This document shows positions 46,459 through 57,617 of a stretch of DNA of 64,000 nucleotides, in pieces (the first letter of the stretch is position 1; each line of letters opens with the position of its first letter). The stretch spans positions 27,938 through 91,937 of the forward strand of contig JBFMCQ010000005.1 in NCBI GenBank assembly GCA_040754295.1. The letters are read 5' to 3'. Origin of the DNA: Solimonas sp040754295 (GTDB lineage: Bacteria; Pseudomonadota; Gammaproteobacteria; Nevskiales; Nevskiaceae). The notes below the pieces were generated by a model, which made no database searches, was not told the DNA's origin, and was given only the letters and a program-made list of their open reading frames with translations. Both the position numbers and the translations under genes were made by a program.

Positions 46459-46561
46459 GATATCCGGGTGCGATCAGGCGTGTGCGTGTACGCCCGTAGT
46501 TCGGCAATTTTCTGGGCGGCGGATTATCTCACGCAGCGCCGTGCAGCCGCGGGGCATCGGG

Positions 46562-46567
46562 TATAAA
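46562..46567 (+). promoter_or_regulatory. -10-like element before the FTR1 gene
   Basis: TATAAA, directly followed by the Fur-like box. The -35 region is not obvious. Confidence 0.4.
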
Positions 46568-46588
46568 ATAGAGTCATTCTCATTCGCC
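46567..46588. promoter_or_regulatory. Fur-like box
   Basis: AATAGAGTCATTCTCATTCG: on the minus strand it gives AATGAGAATGACTCTATT, which aligns well with the TGATAAT-ATTATCA Fur consensus. It overlaps the end of the -10-like element, so binding would block the promoter when iron is plentiful. Confidence 0.6.
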
Positions 46589-46602
46589 TTGCGAGTTGCC
46601 GC

Positions 46603-48546
46603 ATGAACGTCATGCTTGTGTGTCTGCGTACCGGCCTCGCCGTTGCGATGGCCGGCATGATCGCGACCGCCGCCGCCGCAGCGGACGCCGAGCAGGCGGC
46701 GACGCTATGGCGGCTGCTCGACTACGTCGCCGTCGACTACCGCGAGGCGGTCGACGAGCACGGGCAGATCGTCAACGCGGGCGAGTACGAGGAGATGCGG
46801 GAGTTTTCGCGCACCGTACAGCAGCAGCTGCAGGCGATGGACGAGCGCCGGCAATCGGGCGACTTGCAGGCCGGCGCGGATGCGCTCGTCGCGGCAATCG
46901 ACGCGCGCGCGCGCCCGGATGTGGTCGCGAGCGCTGCACGCGCGCTGGCCGCGAAGCTGCTCGACCGCTATCCGATGACGCTCGCGCCGCGCACGCCGCC
47001 GGACCTCGATCGCGGCGCCGCGCTGTATCAGGCGCAGTGCGCCGGCTGTCATGGCGCCGGCGGGGCCGGTGACGGACCGTTGGCGTCCGGCATGGAGCCG
47101 CCGCCGATCGCGTTCAGCGAGATCGAGCGTGCGCGCGAGCGCAGCGTGTTCGCGCTCTACCAGGTGATCACGCAGGGCCTCGACGGCACGGCGATGGCGA
47201 GCTATGCGCATCTGCCGGCCGAGGACCGCTGGGCGCTGGCCTTTTATTCGGGCAGCCTCGCGTTCTCGGATGCGCAGGTGCAGGCCGGCGCTGCGCTGTG
47301 GCGGCGCGGAGTCGGCGAACCGATCGGCGATCTCGAGGACCTGAGCGCCACGTCGCCGGCGGCGCTCGCGCAACAGCTCGGCGAGGAGGATGCGCAGGCG
47401 TTGCTCGCCTACCTGCGGCGCGCGCCCGCGGCCGTCGCCGGCAGCGGCTCCGAGCTGCTGGCTACGGCGCGCGCGCGGCTCGCCGAGAGCCGCGACGCCT
47501 ATGCACGCGGCGAGCGCGCCGAAGCGGCGCGTCTGGCGCTGTCGGCTTATCTCGACGGCTTCGAGCCGGTCGAGCCGCTGCTCGCGGCACGCGACCGCGC
47601 GCTGATGACGCGCGTCGAGGCGGCGATGACCGAGCTGCGGGCGCGCATCGCGCGCGCTGCACCGCAGGCCGACGTCGTGGCGCAGGCCCGCGCGGTCGAA
47701 GAGCTGTTCGACGCGGCCGAAGCGGCGCTCTCGGATCGCAGCGGGCAGGCGGCATCGGCGTTCGCCGGGGCGCTGACGATCCTGCTGCGCGAAGGCGTCG
47801 AAGCGCTGCTGATCGTCGTTGCGATGATCGCGTTCCTGCGTAAGGCCGGGCGCACGGAAGTCATGCCGTATGTGCATGCCGGCTGGGTCGGCGCCCTGCT
47901 CGCCGGTGTCGCCACCTGGGCACTGGCGACGTATCTGGTCAGCATCAGCGGCGCCGGGCGCGAGCTCACCGAGGGTTTTGCCGCGCTGTTCGCAGCAGTC
48001 GTGCTGCTGTTCGTCGGCATCTGGATGCACGGCAAGAGCCAGGCCGGCGCCTGGCAGCGCTACGTCGGGCAAAAACTCTCGCACGCGCTCTCCAAGCGCT
48101 CGGCGTGGTTCCTCGCCTTGCTCGCCTTCGTCGTCGTCTATCGCGAAGTGTTCGAGACGATCCTGTTCTACGCCGCGCTGTGGAGCCAGGGCGAGCACGC
48201 AGCGATTCTCGGCGGCGGCGCGCTCGCTGCGGTGCTGCTGGTCGCGATCGCCTGGGCGATGCTGCGCTATTCGATGCGCCTGCCGATCGCGCAGTTCTTC
48301 GCGTTCAGTGCACTGCTGGTCGCGGTGCTCGCGGTCGTGCTCGCCGGCAAGGGTGTCGCGGCGCTGCAGGAGGCCGGCATGATCGCCGTCGATACGCTGG
48401 CCGCACCGCGCATCGACCTGCTCGGCGTCTATCCGACCTGGCAGAGCCTCAGCGCCCAGGTCACCGTGCTGCTGCTGCTCGTCGCCGGCTTCGTCTGGAA
48501 CCACCGGCGCAGCGGCGCGGCGGCGCTCGCGTCGTCGCGTTCGTAG
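46603..48546 (+). CDS. Cytochrome c-FTR1 iron permease fusion
   Basis: 647 residues. Signal peptide (first 26 residues), a periplasmic domain with one c-type haem site CAGCH (146-150), a helical region, then a seven-helix FTR1 permease from about residue 390. The two iron-binding RExxE motifs are intact: LLREGVEALL and VYREVFETIL. FTR1 proteins take up ferrous iron coupled to oxidation; the attached haem probably accepts the electron. The gene stands alone behind a Fur-like box. ATG at MNVMLV has no strong ribosome site; the Met three codons later is an alternative. Confidence 0.9.
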   Translation: MNVMLVCLRTGLAVAMAGMIATAAAAADAEQAATLWRLLDYVAVDYREAVDEHGQIVNAGEYEEMREFSRTVQQQLQAMDERRQSGDLQAGADALVAAIDARARPDVVASAARALAAKLLDRYPMTLAPRTPPDLDRGAALYQAQCAGCHGAGGAGDGPLASGMEPPPIAFSEIERARERSVFALYQVITQGLDGTAMASYAHLPAEDRWALAFYSGSLAFSDAQVQAGAALWRRGVGEPIGDLEDLSATSPAALAQQLGEEDAQALLAYLRRAPAAVAGSGSELLATARARLAESRDAYARGERAEAARLALSAYLDGFEPVEPLLAARDRALMTRVEAAMTELRARIARAAPQADVVAQARAVEELFDAAEAALSDRSGQAASAFAGALTILLREGVEALLIVVAMIAFLRKAGRTEVMPYVHAGWVGALLAGVATWALATYLVSISGAGRELTEGFAALFAAVVLLFVGIWMHGKSQAGAWQRYVGQKLSHALSKRSAWFLALLAFVVVYREVFETILFYAALWSQGEHAAILGGGALAAVLLVAIAWAMLRYSMRLPIAQFFAFSALLVAVLAVVLAGKGVAALQEAGMIAVDTLAAPRIDLLGVYPTWQSLSAQVTVLLLLVAGFVWNHRRSGAAALASSRS

Positions 48547-48586
48547 GGCGCGCTGCGCCGGATGCGGTTCGCCGGCTCACCACGCG

Positions 48587-51199
<2,613 letters not shown>

Positions 51200-51236
51200 G
51201 GCGTGGTTTCCGCAGTGAATCGTATTGATTCACCAG

Positions 51237-51262
51237 ATGCGGGCGCCGCTTCGCGATTCAAG
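51237..51262 (-). promoter_or_regulatory. Sigma-32-like heat-shock promoter of clpB
   Basis: Minus strand reads CTTGAA, 13 bases, CCCGCAT, close to the sigma-32 consensus CTTGAA-N(13-15)-CCCCAT. It ends about 38 bases before the clpB ATG. Two small palindromes (GTGAATC/GATTCAC near 51215-51233; CGATTCAAG/CTTGAATCG near 51254-51279) overlap it. The remaining upstream gap to 51499 holds one further palindrome, CGGAC/GTCCG at 51413-51428, and no gene. Confidence 0.6.
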
Positions 51263-51499
51263 TCCAAATCCTTGAATCGGTGGGCGCGGTCTCCGCAATC
51301 AAGAAAACATGCGTTCGAGCTCGTTGCGGTCCTGGTCGCGTTCGTGCTGCGGTCTCGCGGCAAGGCGGTGAAGCACCCGGTGCTGCCCCGCGCTCTTGCC
51401 GCCGGCACATGTCGGACGATATTGTCCGGTTTATGTCATATTCTTGGGGTTTACTGGGCGCGCTGACCGCTGGCGCAAACCGGCGGAGCGGTTTCGATC

Positions 51500-52063
51500 A
51501 TGGAGAGCATTCCGGCCATTCTCAAAGTCGATGCTGGCGGTATGCCGGTGTCGTGGATCCCTTGGCAGACCGCCGTGGTCCTCTATGCGCGCGATCGCGT
51601 GCGCTGGGAGGCCGGGGCGGCGCGCTTCCGCATCCGCGGCGGCATCAACGCCGCGACCGGCCGGCGCTCGGAGATCGAGATCGGCTCCATCATCGCCGTC
51701 GCCGACCGCTCGCGCCGCCATCTGCGCGGCGTGCCGTTGCTGACCAACCGCACGCTGTTCCAGCGTGACCGGCACCTGTGCATGTACTGCGGGGTGCAGT
51801 TTGGCGCGCACCAGCTGACGCGCGACCACGTCATCCCGGCGTCGCGCGGCGGGCGCTCGGTCTGGGAGAACTGCGTGACCGCCTGCCGCAGCTGCAATCA
51901 GCGCAAGGACGATCGCACGCCCGAGGAAGCGGAAATGAAGCTCCTCGCCGTGCCGTACATTCCGAATCTGGCGGAATACCTGATCCTGTCCAACCGCCGG
52001 ATCCTGGCCGACCAGATGGAATTTCTCCTCGCCCACGCGCCCAAGCAGGCGCGGGCGGCGTAG
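51500..52063 (+). CDS. HNH endonuclease family protein
   Basis: 187 residues. The HNH core is CMYCGVQF, LTRDHVIPASRGG, ENCVTACRSCNQRKDDRTPEEA: two CxxC zinc pairs around the catalytic His. The N-terminal 85 residues (SWIPWQTAVVLYARDRV...) fit the HNH_5 type of stand-alone nucleases common in proteobacterial chromosomes. Role unknown; not linked here to a phage or restriction set. Confidence 0.87.
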   Translation: MESIPAILKVDAGGMPVSWIPWQTAVVLYARDRVRWEAGAARFRIRGGINAATGRRSEIEIGSIIAVADRSRRHLRGVPLLTNRTLFQRDRHLCMYCGVQFGAHQLTRDHVIPASRGGRSVWENCVTACRSCNQRKDDRTPEEAEMKLLAVPYIPNLAEYLILSNRRILADQMEFLLAHAPKQARAA

Positions 52064-52127
52064 TCCTTTCCCCGACGAAGTCCGCTCCGGGCGACCGCCC
52101 GACGGCCGAATGCGGCCGCGCGACGCC

Positions 52128-52156
52128 TAGACAAAATAGACTAATGCGGTTGTGAT
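52128..52156 (+). promoter_or_regulatory. Possible sigma-70 promoter for the DUF1631 gene
   Basis: TAGACA, 17 bases, TGTGAT, in a locally AT-rich stretch about 110 bases before the ATG. Each hexamer matches four or five of six consensus bases. Confidence 0.35.
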
Positions 52157-52259
52157 AAAAGTGACGTATCGTTCGGTTCAGAGTAGGTCAACCAGTGCGC
52201 AACAGACCAATCGTGAGCGGGGGGCGCTTGCGCTGTAGCGCGGGGGCGGGAGCCAGACG

Positions 52260-54440
52260 ATGAACGCCAAGAGGCAGGCAAACGCGGAGCCAAAGGGCGC
52301 TGCACAGGCGGCCGCCGGCGACGCGGCCGGCGCCGGCGCTGCGTCCAAGAACCCGATTGTCTCTGCCTTGCACCAGATGGCGGTTTCCGTGCTCGGCGAG
52401 CAGCTACGCGAGATGTTCGAGAAGGCGGACGACATCCTGTTCGATTCTGCCGAGAAGGCGCGTGCCGGTGATGAGCAGCGCCTGTATCTGGATACGATGC
52501 GCATCGTCCGCGTGCAGCGCAACAAGATCATCCAGGCGTTCCAGGAATCCCTGCAGAAGGCGCTCGACGGGCTCGGCGAGGACGGCGATAGCGACGAAGC
52601 CGCCGCCGCCCGCCGCCTCGACGACATGTCGCAGTGGTCGCTGGAAGACGGCGACGCGCTCGAAGAGCGCATCGCGGTCAACAACATGCAGACCAAGGCC
52701 GCCTCCCTGCACGCCCACGAGCTCGTCGAGCTGCAGCGGCGTCTCGCGCGGCTCGCCGACATGACCGGCGGCGGACTGTCGCCGGAATCGATGTCGCCGC
52801 TGCGCATCATCCGCGCGTTCCAGGACTCGATGCGCGATCTCGCGGTCGACTTCCCGATCAAGCTCGTCATCTACAAGCTGTTCGATCGCGTCGTCGTCGG
52901 CCGTCTGTCCGAAGTTTTCGTTGGTGCCAACCAGCTGCTCGCGGTGCATGGCATCGAGCCGCGTCTGGACGCGCAGCCGTCGCCCAGCCAACGCGCCGCG
53001 CGTGCCGCGGAGCGCAACCCGCGGCCGGAGGAAGGCGTGCCGGCATGGGCCTCGCGCCTGGACCGTACCACGATGGGCGCCTTCGGCGCTGCCGCGGCGG
53101 CTGCACCGGGCGGCGCTGCGTTCGGCGGCGTGCCGCCGCTGGCCGGTGCTGCGGCAGGCATGCAGGCTGGCCTCGGTGCGCCGTGGGGCGGCGCTGCCGG
53201 CATGGGCGCACCACAGCAGACTGGCGCGTACGGCGACGCGCTGCTCATGCAGGACGTTGCGCAGATCCTCGGCGCATATGCTCAGGGGCGCCGGCCGCAG
53301 GCGCCGGTATGGCTGCCGCCGGAGACGGTGGCGCTGGTCGCACGCATGTTCGACGGCTACTACCGCGATCCGCGGCTGCCGGAAAATCTCAAGCCGATGC
53401 TGGCGAAACTGCAGCTGCCGATCATGAAGGCCGCGCTCGCCGACGGCCGCTTCTTCCAGGACGCGCATCACCCGGTGCGGCGCACCGTCAACGATTTGTT
53501 CGAGATGCTGCTGCAGTTCGGCTCGGCGGAGGCCGCGCCGCCGCCGCAGATGGTCAGCGAGCTGCAGGGATTGATCGATGCGATCGTCCAGACCTTCGAT
53601 CTCGACCCCCTGCAGCTGCGCAGCGGGCGTCCCGATCCGGTCGACGAGCGCACCGCGGAAAGCTTCCTGCGCGAGCAGGAAGAGCTGCAGCAGAAGAAGA
53701 ATCGCGCGCGCATCGAGCGCGTGCGACGCATCGTCTCGCATGAGCTGCGGCGCCGCATCGGCGAGCGCAAGGTCGCGCCCGGCGTCATGCGGCTGATGCT
53801 TTCGGGCTTCGGTCCGCTGCTGTGTCTGGATTACATCCGCAACGGCATCGAAGGCGCATCGTGGAACGAGACGATGCGTCTGGTCGACCGCGTGCTCGAC
53901 AGCCTGCGGCCGAGCCGGGCCGCCGCCGAAGGGCGTGCCGCCGAAGAGGCGGAGATCGTCGCGGCGATCTCGCGCCGGCTGGCGAGCATCGGGTTTTCCG
54001 AGGAGCGGCTCAAGGAAGTGGTTTCTGGCCTGCTCCAGGCCTATCTCGAGATCGCCGAGTCGCCCGACGACGCAAGCGGCGAGTCTGCCGAGACCGGCGC
54101 TGCGCTGCCGGCGGACAAGGAGCTTCAGGGCCTGCTGTCGATCCTGCTCGTGCCCGGCGGCTGGTTTACCGTCTGGGAGCCGACCGCGCAGTGCAAGCAC
54201 TGGGTTCGCGTCAAAGGCTACTACCCGGCGCAGAACGCCGTGATGTTCGGGCACTATATGGAAGAGCGCTTCCTGCGCATTCGCGGGACGGCCTTCGCGA
54301 CCGAACTCATCGAAGGCCGCGCATCACCGATCGATCCGTCGCCGGAGCTCCAGACCGCAGTCGCGCGGCTTGCGCACCTGCCGTTCGAGCGGGCCCGCGA
54401 CCCGATCGTTTGGACGACCATCGAAGGCCGGCCGGCCTAG
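52260..54440 (+). CDS. DUF1631 family protein
   Basis: 726 residues, mostly alpha-helical, no signal peptide. The N-terminal block (GEQLREMFEKADDILFDSAEKA, LDTMRIVRVQRNKIIQAFQ) is the DUF1631 signature. A low-complexity Ala/Gly/Met region (about 270-330) separates it from a second helical domain. The last 90 residues (GGWFTVWEPTAQCKHWVRVKGYYPAQ) form a beta-type end with a PilZ-like look. DUF1631 genes have been misnamed thymidine phosphorylase; no such active site is present. Possibly a c-di-GMP-linked or motility factor, unproven. Confidence 0.82.
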   Translation: MNAKRQANAEPKGAAQAAAGDAAGAGAASKNPIVSALHQMAVSVLGEQLREMFEKADDILFDSAEKARAGDEQRLYLDTMRIVRVQRNKIIQAFQESLQKALDGLGEDGDSDEAAAARRLDDMSQWSLEDGDALEERIAVNNMQTKAASLHAHELVELQRRLARLADMTGGGLSPESMSPLRIIRAFQDSMRDLAVDFPIKLVIYKLFDRVVVGRLSEVFVGANQLLAVHGIEPRLDAQPSPSQRAARAAERNPRPEEGVPAWASRLDRTTMGAFGAAAAAAPGGAAFGGVPPLAGAAAGMQAGLGAPWGGAAGMGAPQQTGAYGDALLMQDVAQILGAYAQGRRPQAPVWLPPETVALVARMFDGYYRDPRLPENLKPMLAKLQLPIMKAALADGRFFQDAHHPVRRTVNDLFEMLLQFGSAEAAPPPQMVSELQGLIDAIVQTFDLDPLQLRSGRPDPVDERTAESFLREQEELQQKKNRARIERVRRIVSHELRRRIGERKVAPGVMRLMLSGFGPLLCLDYIRNGIEGASWNETMRLVDRVLDSLRPSRAAAEGRAAEEAEIVAAISRRLASIGFSEERLKEVVSGLLQAYLEIAESPDDASGESAETGAALPADKELQGLLSILLVPGGWFTVWEPTAQCKHWVRVKGYYPAQNAVMFGHYMEERFLRIRGTAFATELIEGRASPIDPSPELQTAVARLAHLPFERARDPIVWTTIEGRPA

Positions 54441-54483
54441 CGCGGTCCGCGCTTTGCGCGCCTGGCGGCGCCAAGCGCCCTAT

Positions 54484-54708
54484 CTACATCTCTTCAAGAT
54501 CGAGGTCGTCGTCGACCAGGCGCCGCAGCGCGCGTTCCTCCTTGTACTTCTCGACGTCGCGCCAGTCGCGCAGCTTGGCGGCTGCGCCGCCCAGCGATTC
54601 GTCGACGTGGATCACTTCGTCATCGACGGTGTCGGCTTCGTCGACGAACTCGTCGAAGCTCTTCGGGGCCTCTGTTTGCGTCTGCGGCTTCTTCGGCTTG
54701 CGCGGCAT
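54484..54708 (-). CDS. Small acidic protein, possibly PA3496-like
   Basis: 74 residues with a Lys/Pro-rich start (MPRKPKKPQTQTEAPKS) and a strongly acidic body (FDEFVDEADTVDDEVIHVDE), ending WRDVEKYKEERALRRLVDDD. The last part resembles small PA3496-type proteins of pseudomonads. No membrane segment. Function unknown. Convergent with the DUF1631 gene. Confidence 0.6.
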   Translation of the reverse strand: MPRKPKKPQTQTEAPKSFDEFVDEADTVDDEVIHVDESLGGAAAKLRDWRDVEKYKEERALRRLVDDDLDLEEM

Positions 54709-54817
54709 GGGCTGACTGCGTCCTCGACGGGTGGCGGATCGGTCCTCGCCCCCATTCGCGCGCGTTTTTAACAGGCTTTGTCGCGCACGTGAAGACCCCG
54801 GAGGAACCCCATTTCGA

Positions 54818-57097
54818 TCATGTGGATAGCGGCGGGAGCGGCGTGCTGCACCGCACTTTCGCGCAGGCGTGGCGACGGCGCTGATACCCGCGCAGTGCAC
54901 GCAGTGCCAGCAGGCCGATCAGCGTCGCCGCGCCCGGTGCGCCGCCACCGCCGTCGCCGCCAGCGTCGCCGCCGCGCACGTTCTCCTGCGCGGCAGTCCC
55001 GCAGATCGTGCCGGAGGCGCCGACGGCCGCTGCGCCGGCGGGCTCCAGGAACGCTTCGAGTTGGTAGCTCAGCATATCGGTGAGCGCGTAATTGACGACC
55101 GTGACGTAGTAGGTGCCCGTACGCGGACTGCCGATCGGCACCACTTCGTTGCCGTCCTCGGCACCACCGACCGCGTCGGCGTCCGTGAAGAATGTCGGCT
55201 CGTCCTCGGGCGGTGCACCGAGGTCGATGTCGTATTGCGGCGGCCCGGCGTACTTCACCAGCAGGTCGATGTCGGCGCCCGCTTTGCTGCAAACGACGAA
55301 GCGAGTGCCCGCTGTAGGCGCCACATCGACATGGTAGGTATGGAATTCGTCGTGCAGCCCAGTCGACAGGGTCGCGGTCACCGGCGTGCCGGGCGTCAGC
55401 TCGGCGAGCTCCCGGCGAAAGTGGCGCTGCGCGCGATAGCTGCCGCCGTCGGCTTCGAGCTCGAGGATGAAATCGAGGTCGCGATACGCCTCGGTGAGAG
55501 GGCCCACGTCGATGGTGAAGCGCGTGGTCGCGGTCGCGCCCTGCACGAGGCTGCCCAGATCCTGGGGACCGCTGCGCACGGTGATGCCCTGCGGCGCCAC
55601 CAGCGTGGCCTGCGTGTCGCTCGTCGCCTGCCACAGATTGATGATCTCCACCTCGATGTCCAGCGTTTCGCCGGGGTCCAGCCGTTGGTTGCCGTCGTCG
55701 ACCAGCCGCAGTGAGCGGATCAGCAGCGAAGGCTGCGGTGTCAGCGCGAGGCTTCGTGCCGCATCGACGCGTCCGCCCGCGGTCAGCTCGCCGACATCAC
55801 CGCCGGCGGCGCCGTCCTCGGCCCCTTCGATGAGACGCGCGCGCAGCTCCCGGTAGTCCGCGTCCGGGTGAACCGACTTGATCAGCGCCGCGATCCCGGC
55901 AACGTGCGGTGCCGAGAACGATGTGCCGCTGACACCGCAGCTGCCGCCTTCGTCGCCGCAGCCGGCGCCGGTGATGTAGCCGCCGCCGACGTAGGTCGTG
56001 ACGATCTGTAGACCCGGCGCCGCGACGTCGGTGCTGACCGGTCCGTACTGGCTGAAGCTGGCGACGTTGTCCTGACGGTTGCTCGCGGCCACCGCGACGA
56101 TGTTGGGCAGGCCGTAGTTGGCAGGGTAGGCCGCCGCCGAATAGTCGAGATTCGAGTTGAAGTTGCCGGCCGAGGTCACGAAGAGAATGCCGGCTTCGCC
56201 GAGCGCCTCGATCGCGGCGCGCTCGGCCTGCGAGAAGCTCGGACCGCCGTAGCTCGCATTGACGATCTGTGCGCCGTTCGTGCGCGCGTACTCGTAGGCG
56301 TCGAGAATCGCGGCGTCGCTCAGGCGCACCTCGCCGTCGCGGATCTCGCCGATGCGCAGCGGCATCATCGTGAGGCTCCAGGCGACCCCGGCGATGCCTT
56401 CGCCGTTGTCGCCGATCGCGCCGAGGCTGCCGGCGACGAGCGTGCCGTGGTCGAGCAGGCCTTCCGCATCGGCGCGCGGATCGTCGTCGTCGTCGACGAG
56501 ATCGCGGCCGGCGCCGAAGTTCGCGGCGAGGTCGGGATGGTCCAGATCGAAGGCGTCGTCGATCACCGCGACGACCACCGCCGGCGAGCCGATGCGATCC
56601 GCAGTGCCGTCGCTGTCGCTGTCCCAGGCGGCTGGCAGATTCATGTCGGCGCCCGGCACGCTGTCGAAGCCGTCGGAGTCCGGTACGAAATTGGATTGCG
56701 GCGGATCGCTGACGAACAAGGCCCACTGGTCGGCAAACAGCGGATCGTCGGGAAATGCGGCGCGGCTGCGGCGCAGGTAGTTGGGCTCCGCGAACGCAAC
56801 GTCCGGATCCGCGGCCAGCTCCCGGCGCAGCGCGTCGAAGTCGGCGATCGCCGGCAGCTGCAGCAGCTGCGTGCGGCCGTCCCTGAGCCGGCGCCGGACC
56901 TGCAGACCGAGGCGCAGCTGCCGCGTCTTCGCGCTTGCCGCCGCCGGCGCGCTGCGGTACTGCACGATCAGCTCGGTCGGGTCGTAGAGCACGGGCTCTG
57001 CATAGCGAGCGGCGATCGCCGCTCCCGGCGTCAAAAGTGCCGACAGCCCGACGACGGCAGCCGCCGTCACGGCCGCTCCAGCGGTGCATGCCTTCAT
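54818..57097 (-). CDS. Secreted S8 (subtilisin-like) peptidase with GlyGly-CTERM-like end
   Basis: 759 residues. Signal peptide (first 29 residues), an inhibitor-like prodomain (ELIVQYRSAP to VAFAEPNYL), then the S8 domain with catalytic Asp (VIDDAFDLDHPDL), His (LLDHGTLVAGS), oxyanion Asn (SAGNFNSN) and Ser (GVSGTSFSAPHVAG). A C-terminal beta-rich PPC-like domain follows (TLSTGLHDEFHTYHVDV to YYVTVVNYALTDMLSYQLEAF). The tail has GGDGGGG, a hydrophobic stretch and RRR, as in GlyGly-CTERM proteins, but another 17 residues extend past the basic cluster. Type II secretion to the cell surface is expected. Confidence 0.88.
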   Translation of the reverse strand: MKACTAGAAVTAAAVVGLSALLTPGAAIAARYAEPVLYDPTELIVQYRSAPAAASAKTRQLRLGLQVRRRLRDGRTQLLQLPAIADFDALRRELAADPDVAFAEPNYLRRSRAAFPDDPLFADQWALFVSDPPQSNFVPDSDGFDSVPGADMNLPAAWDSDSDGTADRIGSPAVVVAVIDDAFDLDHPDLAANFGAGRDLVDDDDDPRADAEGLLDHGTLVAGSLGAIGDNGEGIAGVAWSLTMMPLRIGEIRDGEVRLSDAAILDAYEYARTNGAQIVNASYGGPSFSQAERAAIEALGEAGILFVTSAGNFNSNLDYSAAAYPANYGLPNIVAVAASNRQDNVASFSQYGPVSTDVAAPGLQIVTTYVGGGYITGAGCGDEGGSCGVSGTSFSAPHVAGIAALIKSVHPDADYRELRARLIEGAEDGAAGGDVGELTAGGRVDAARSLALTPQPSLLIRSLRLVDDGNQRLDPGETLDIEVEIINLWQATSDTQATLVAPQGITVRSGPQDLGSLVQGATATTRFTIDVGPLTEAYRDLDFILELEADGGSYRAQRHFRRELAELTPGTPVTATLSTGLHDEFHTYHVDVAPTAGTRFVVCSKAGADIDLLVKYAGPPQYDIDLGAPPEDEPTFFTDADAVGGAEDGNEVVPIGSPRTGTYYVTVVNYALTDMLSYQLEAFLEPAGAAAVGASGTICGTAAQENVRGGDAGGDGGGGAPGAATLIGLLALRALRGYQRRRHACAKVRCSTPLPPLST

Positions 57098-57169
57098 GGT
57101 CGTTATCCTTGTTCTCCGTCGATACGCTGGCGTTTTGGCCAGCGATGAGTAGAATACCCGTCCTCGCGT

Positions 57170-57245
<76 letters not shown>

Positions 57246-57266
57246 AATCTCCGGTCCGGCACATTC

Positions 57267-57300
57267 CCCGCGAACGCGACGCAGAGCGTCGCATTCGCGG
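57267..57300 (+). other. Strong hairpin between tRNA-Ala and its degenerate copy
   Basis: CCCCGCGAACGCGAC and GTCGCATTCGCGGG arms fold with a short loop around 57282-57287 (one A-C mismatch). It may be the terminator of the tRNA-Ala transcript. Confidence 0.5.
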
Positions 57301-57351
57301 GCTCGGCATTTGCGGGGGAGGTCGAGGGTTCGATCCCCTTCCGCTCCACCA
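57283..57351 (+). pseudogene. Degenerate tRNA-Ala copy
   Basis: Right of tRNA-Ala, GAGCGTCGC(A/G)TTCGC is followed, after an enlarged anticodon region, by GGTCGAGGGTTCGATCCCC and CCGCTCCACCA. The T arm is intact but with a different stem (GAGGG/CCCTT), so it is not a simple duplicate of the neighbour's 3' end. The 5' acceptor strand and D arm are missing; the left side is the hairpin instead. It cannot form a cloverleaf. Confidence 0.6.
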
Positions 57352-57617
57352 ACCAATCTTCCAGCTCGATCCATTTCAAGCGAACGCGACACGGGCGTTG
57401 AGTCGTGCTGCGGCGGCCTGCTGTCCGCCGCGGCTATGCATACAATCCCGCTCAGGACCATTGCCGCTGCCGCCGATGTGCGGCGCAGCGCGGCGGTTTC
57501 AACGTGTACGGGCGCGGAGTTCCGCGAGGCGAGTCCGCGCCGGACCCAAGCGCGGACAAGTGCGTTTCGAACGCGGAACCCGCCGAGGCCGTCTCCGCCC
57601 CTTTGGGAGGATCAGCA

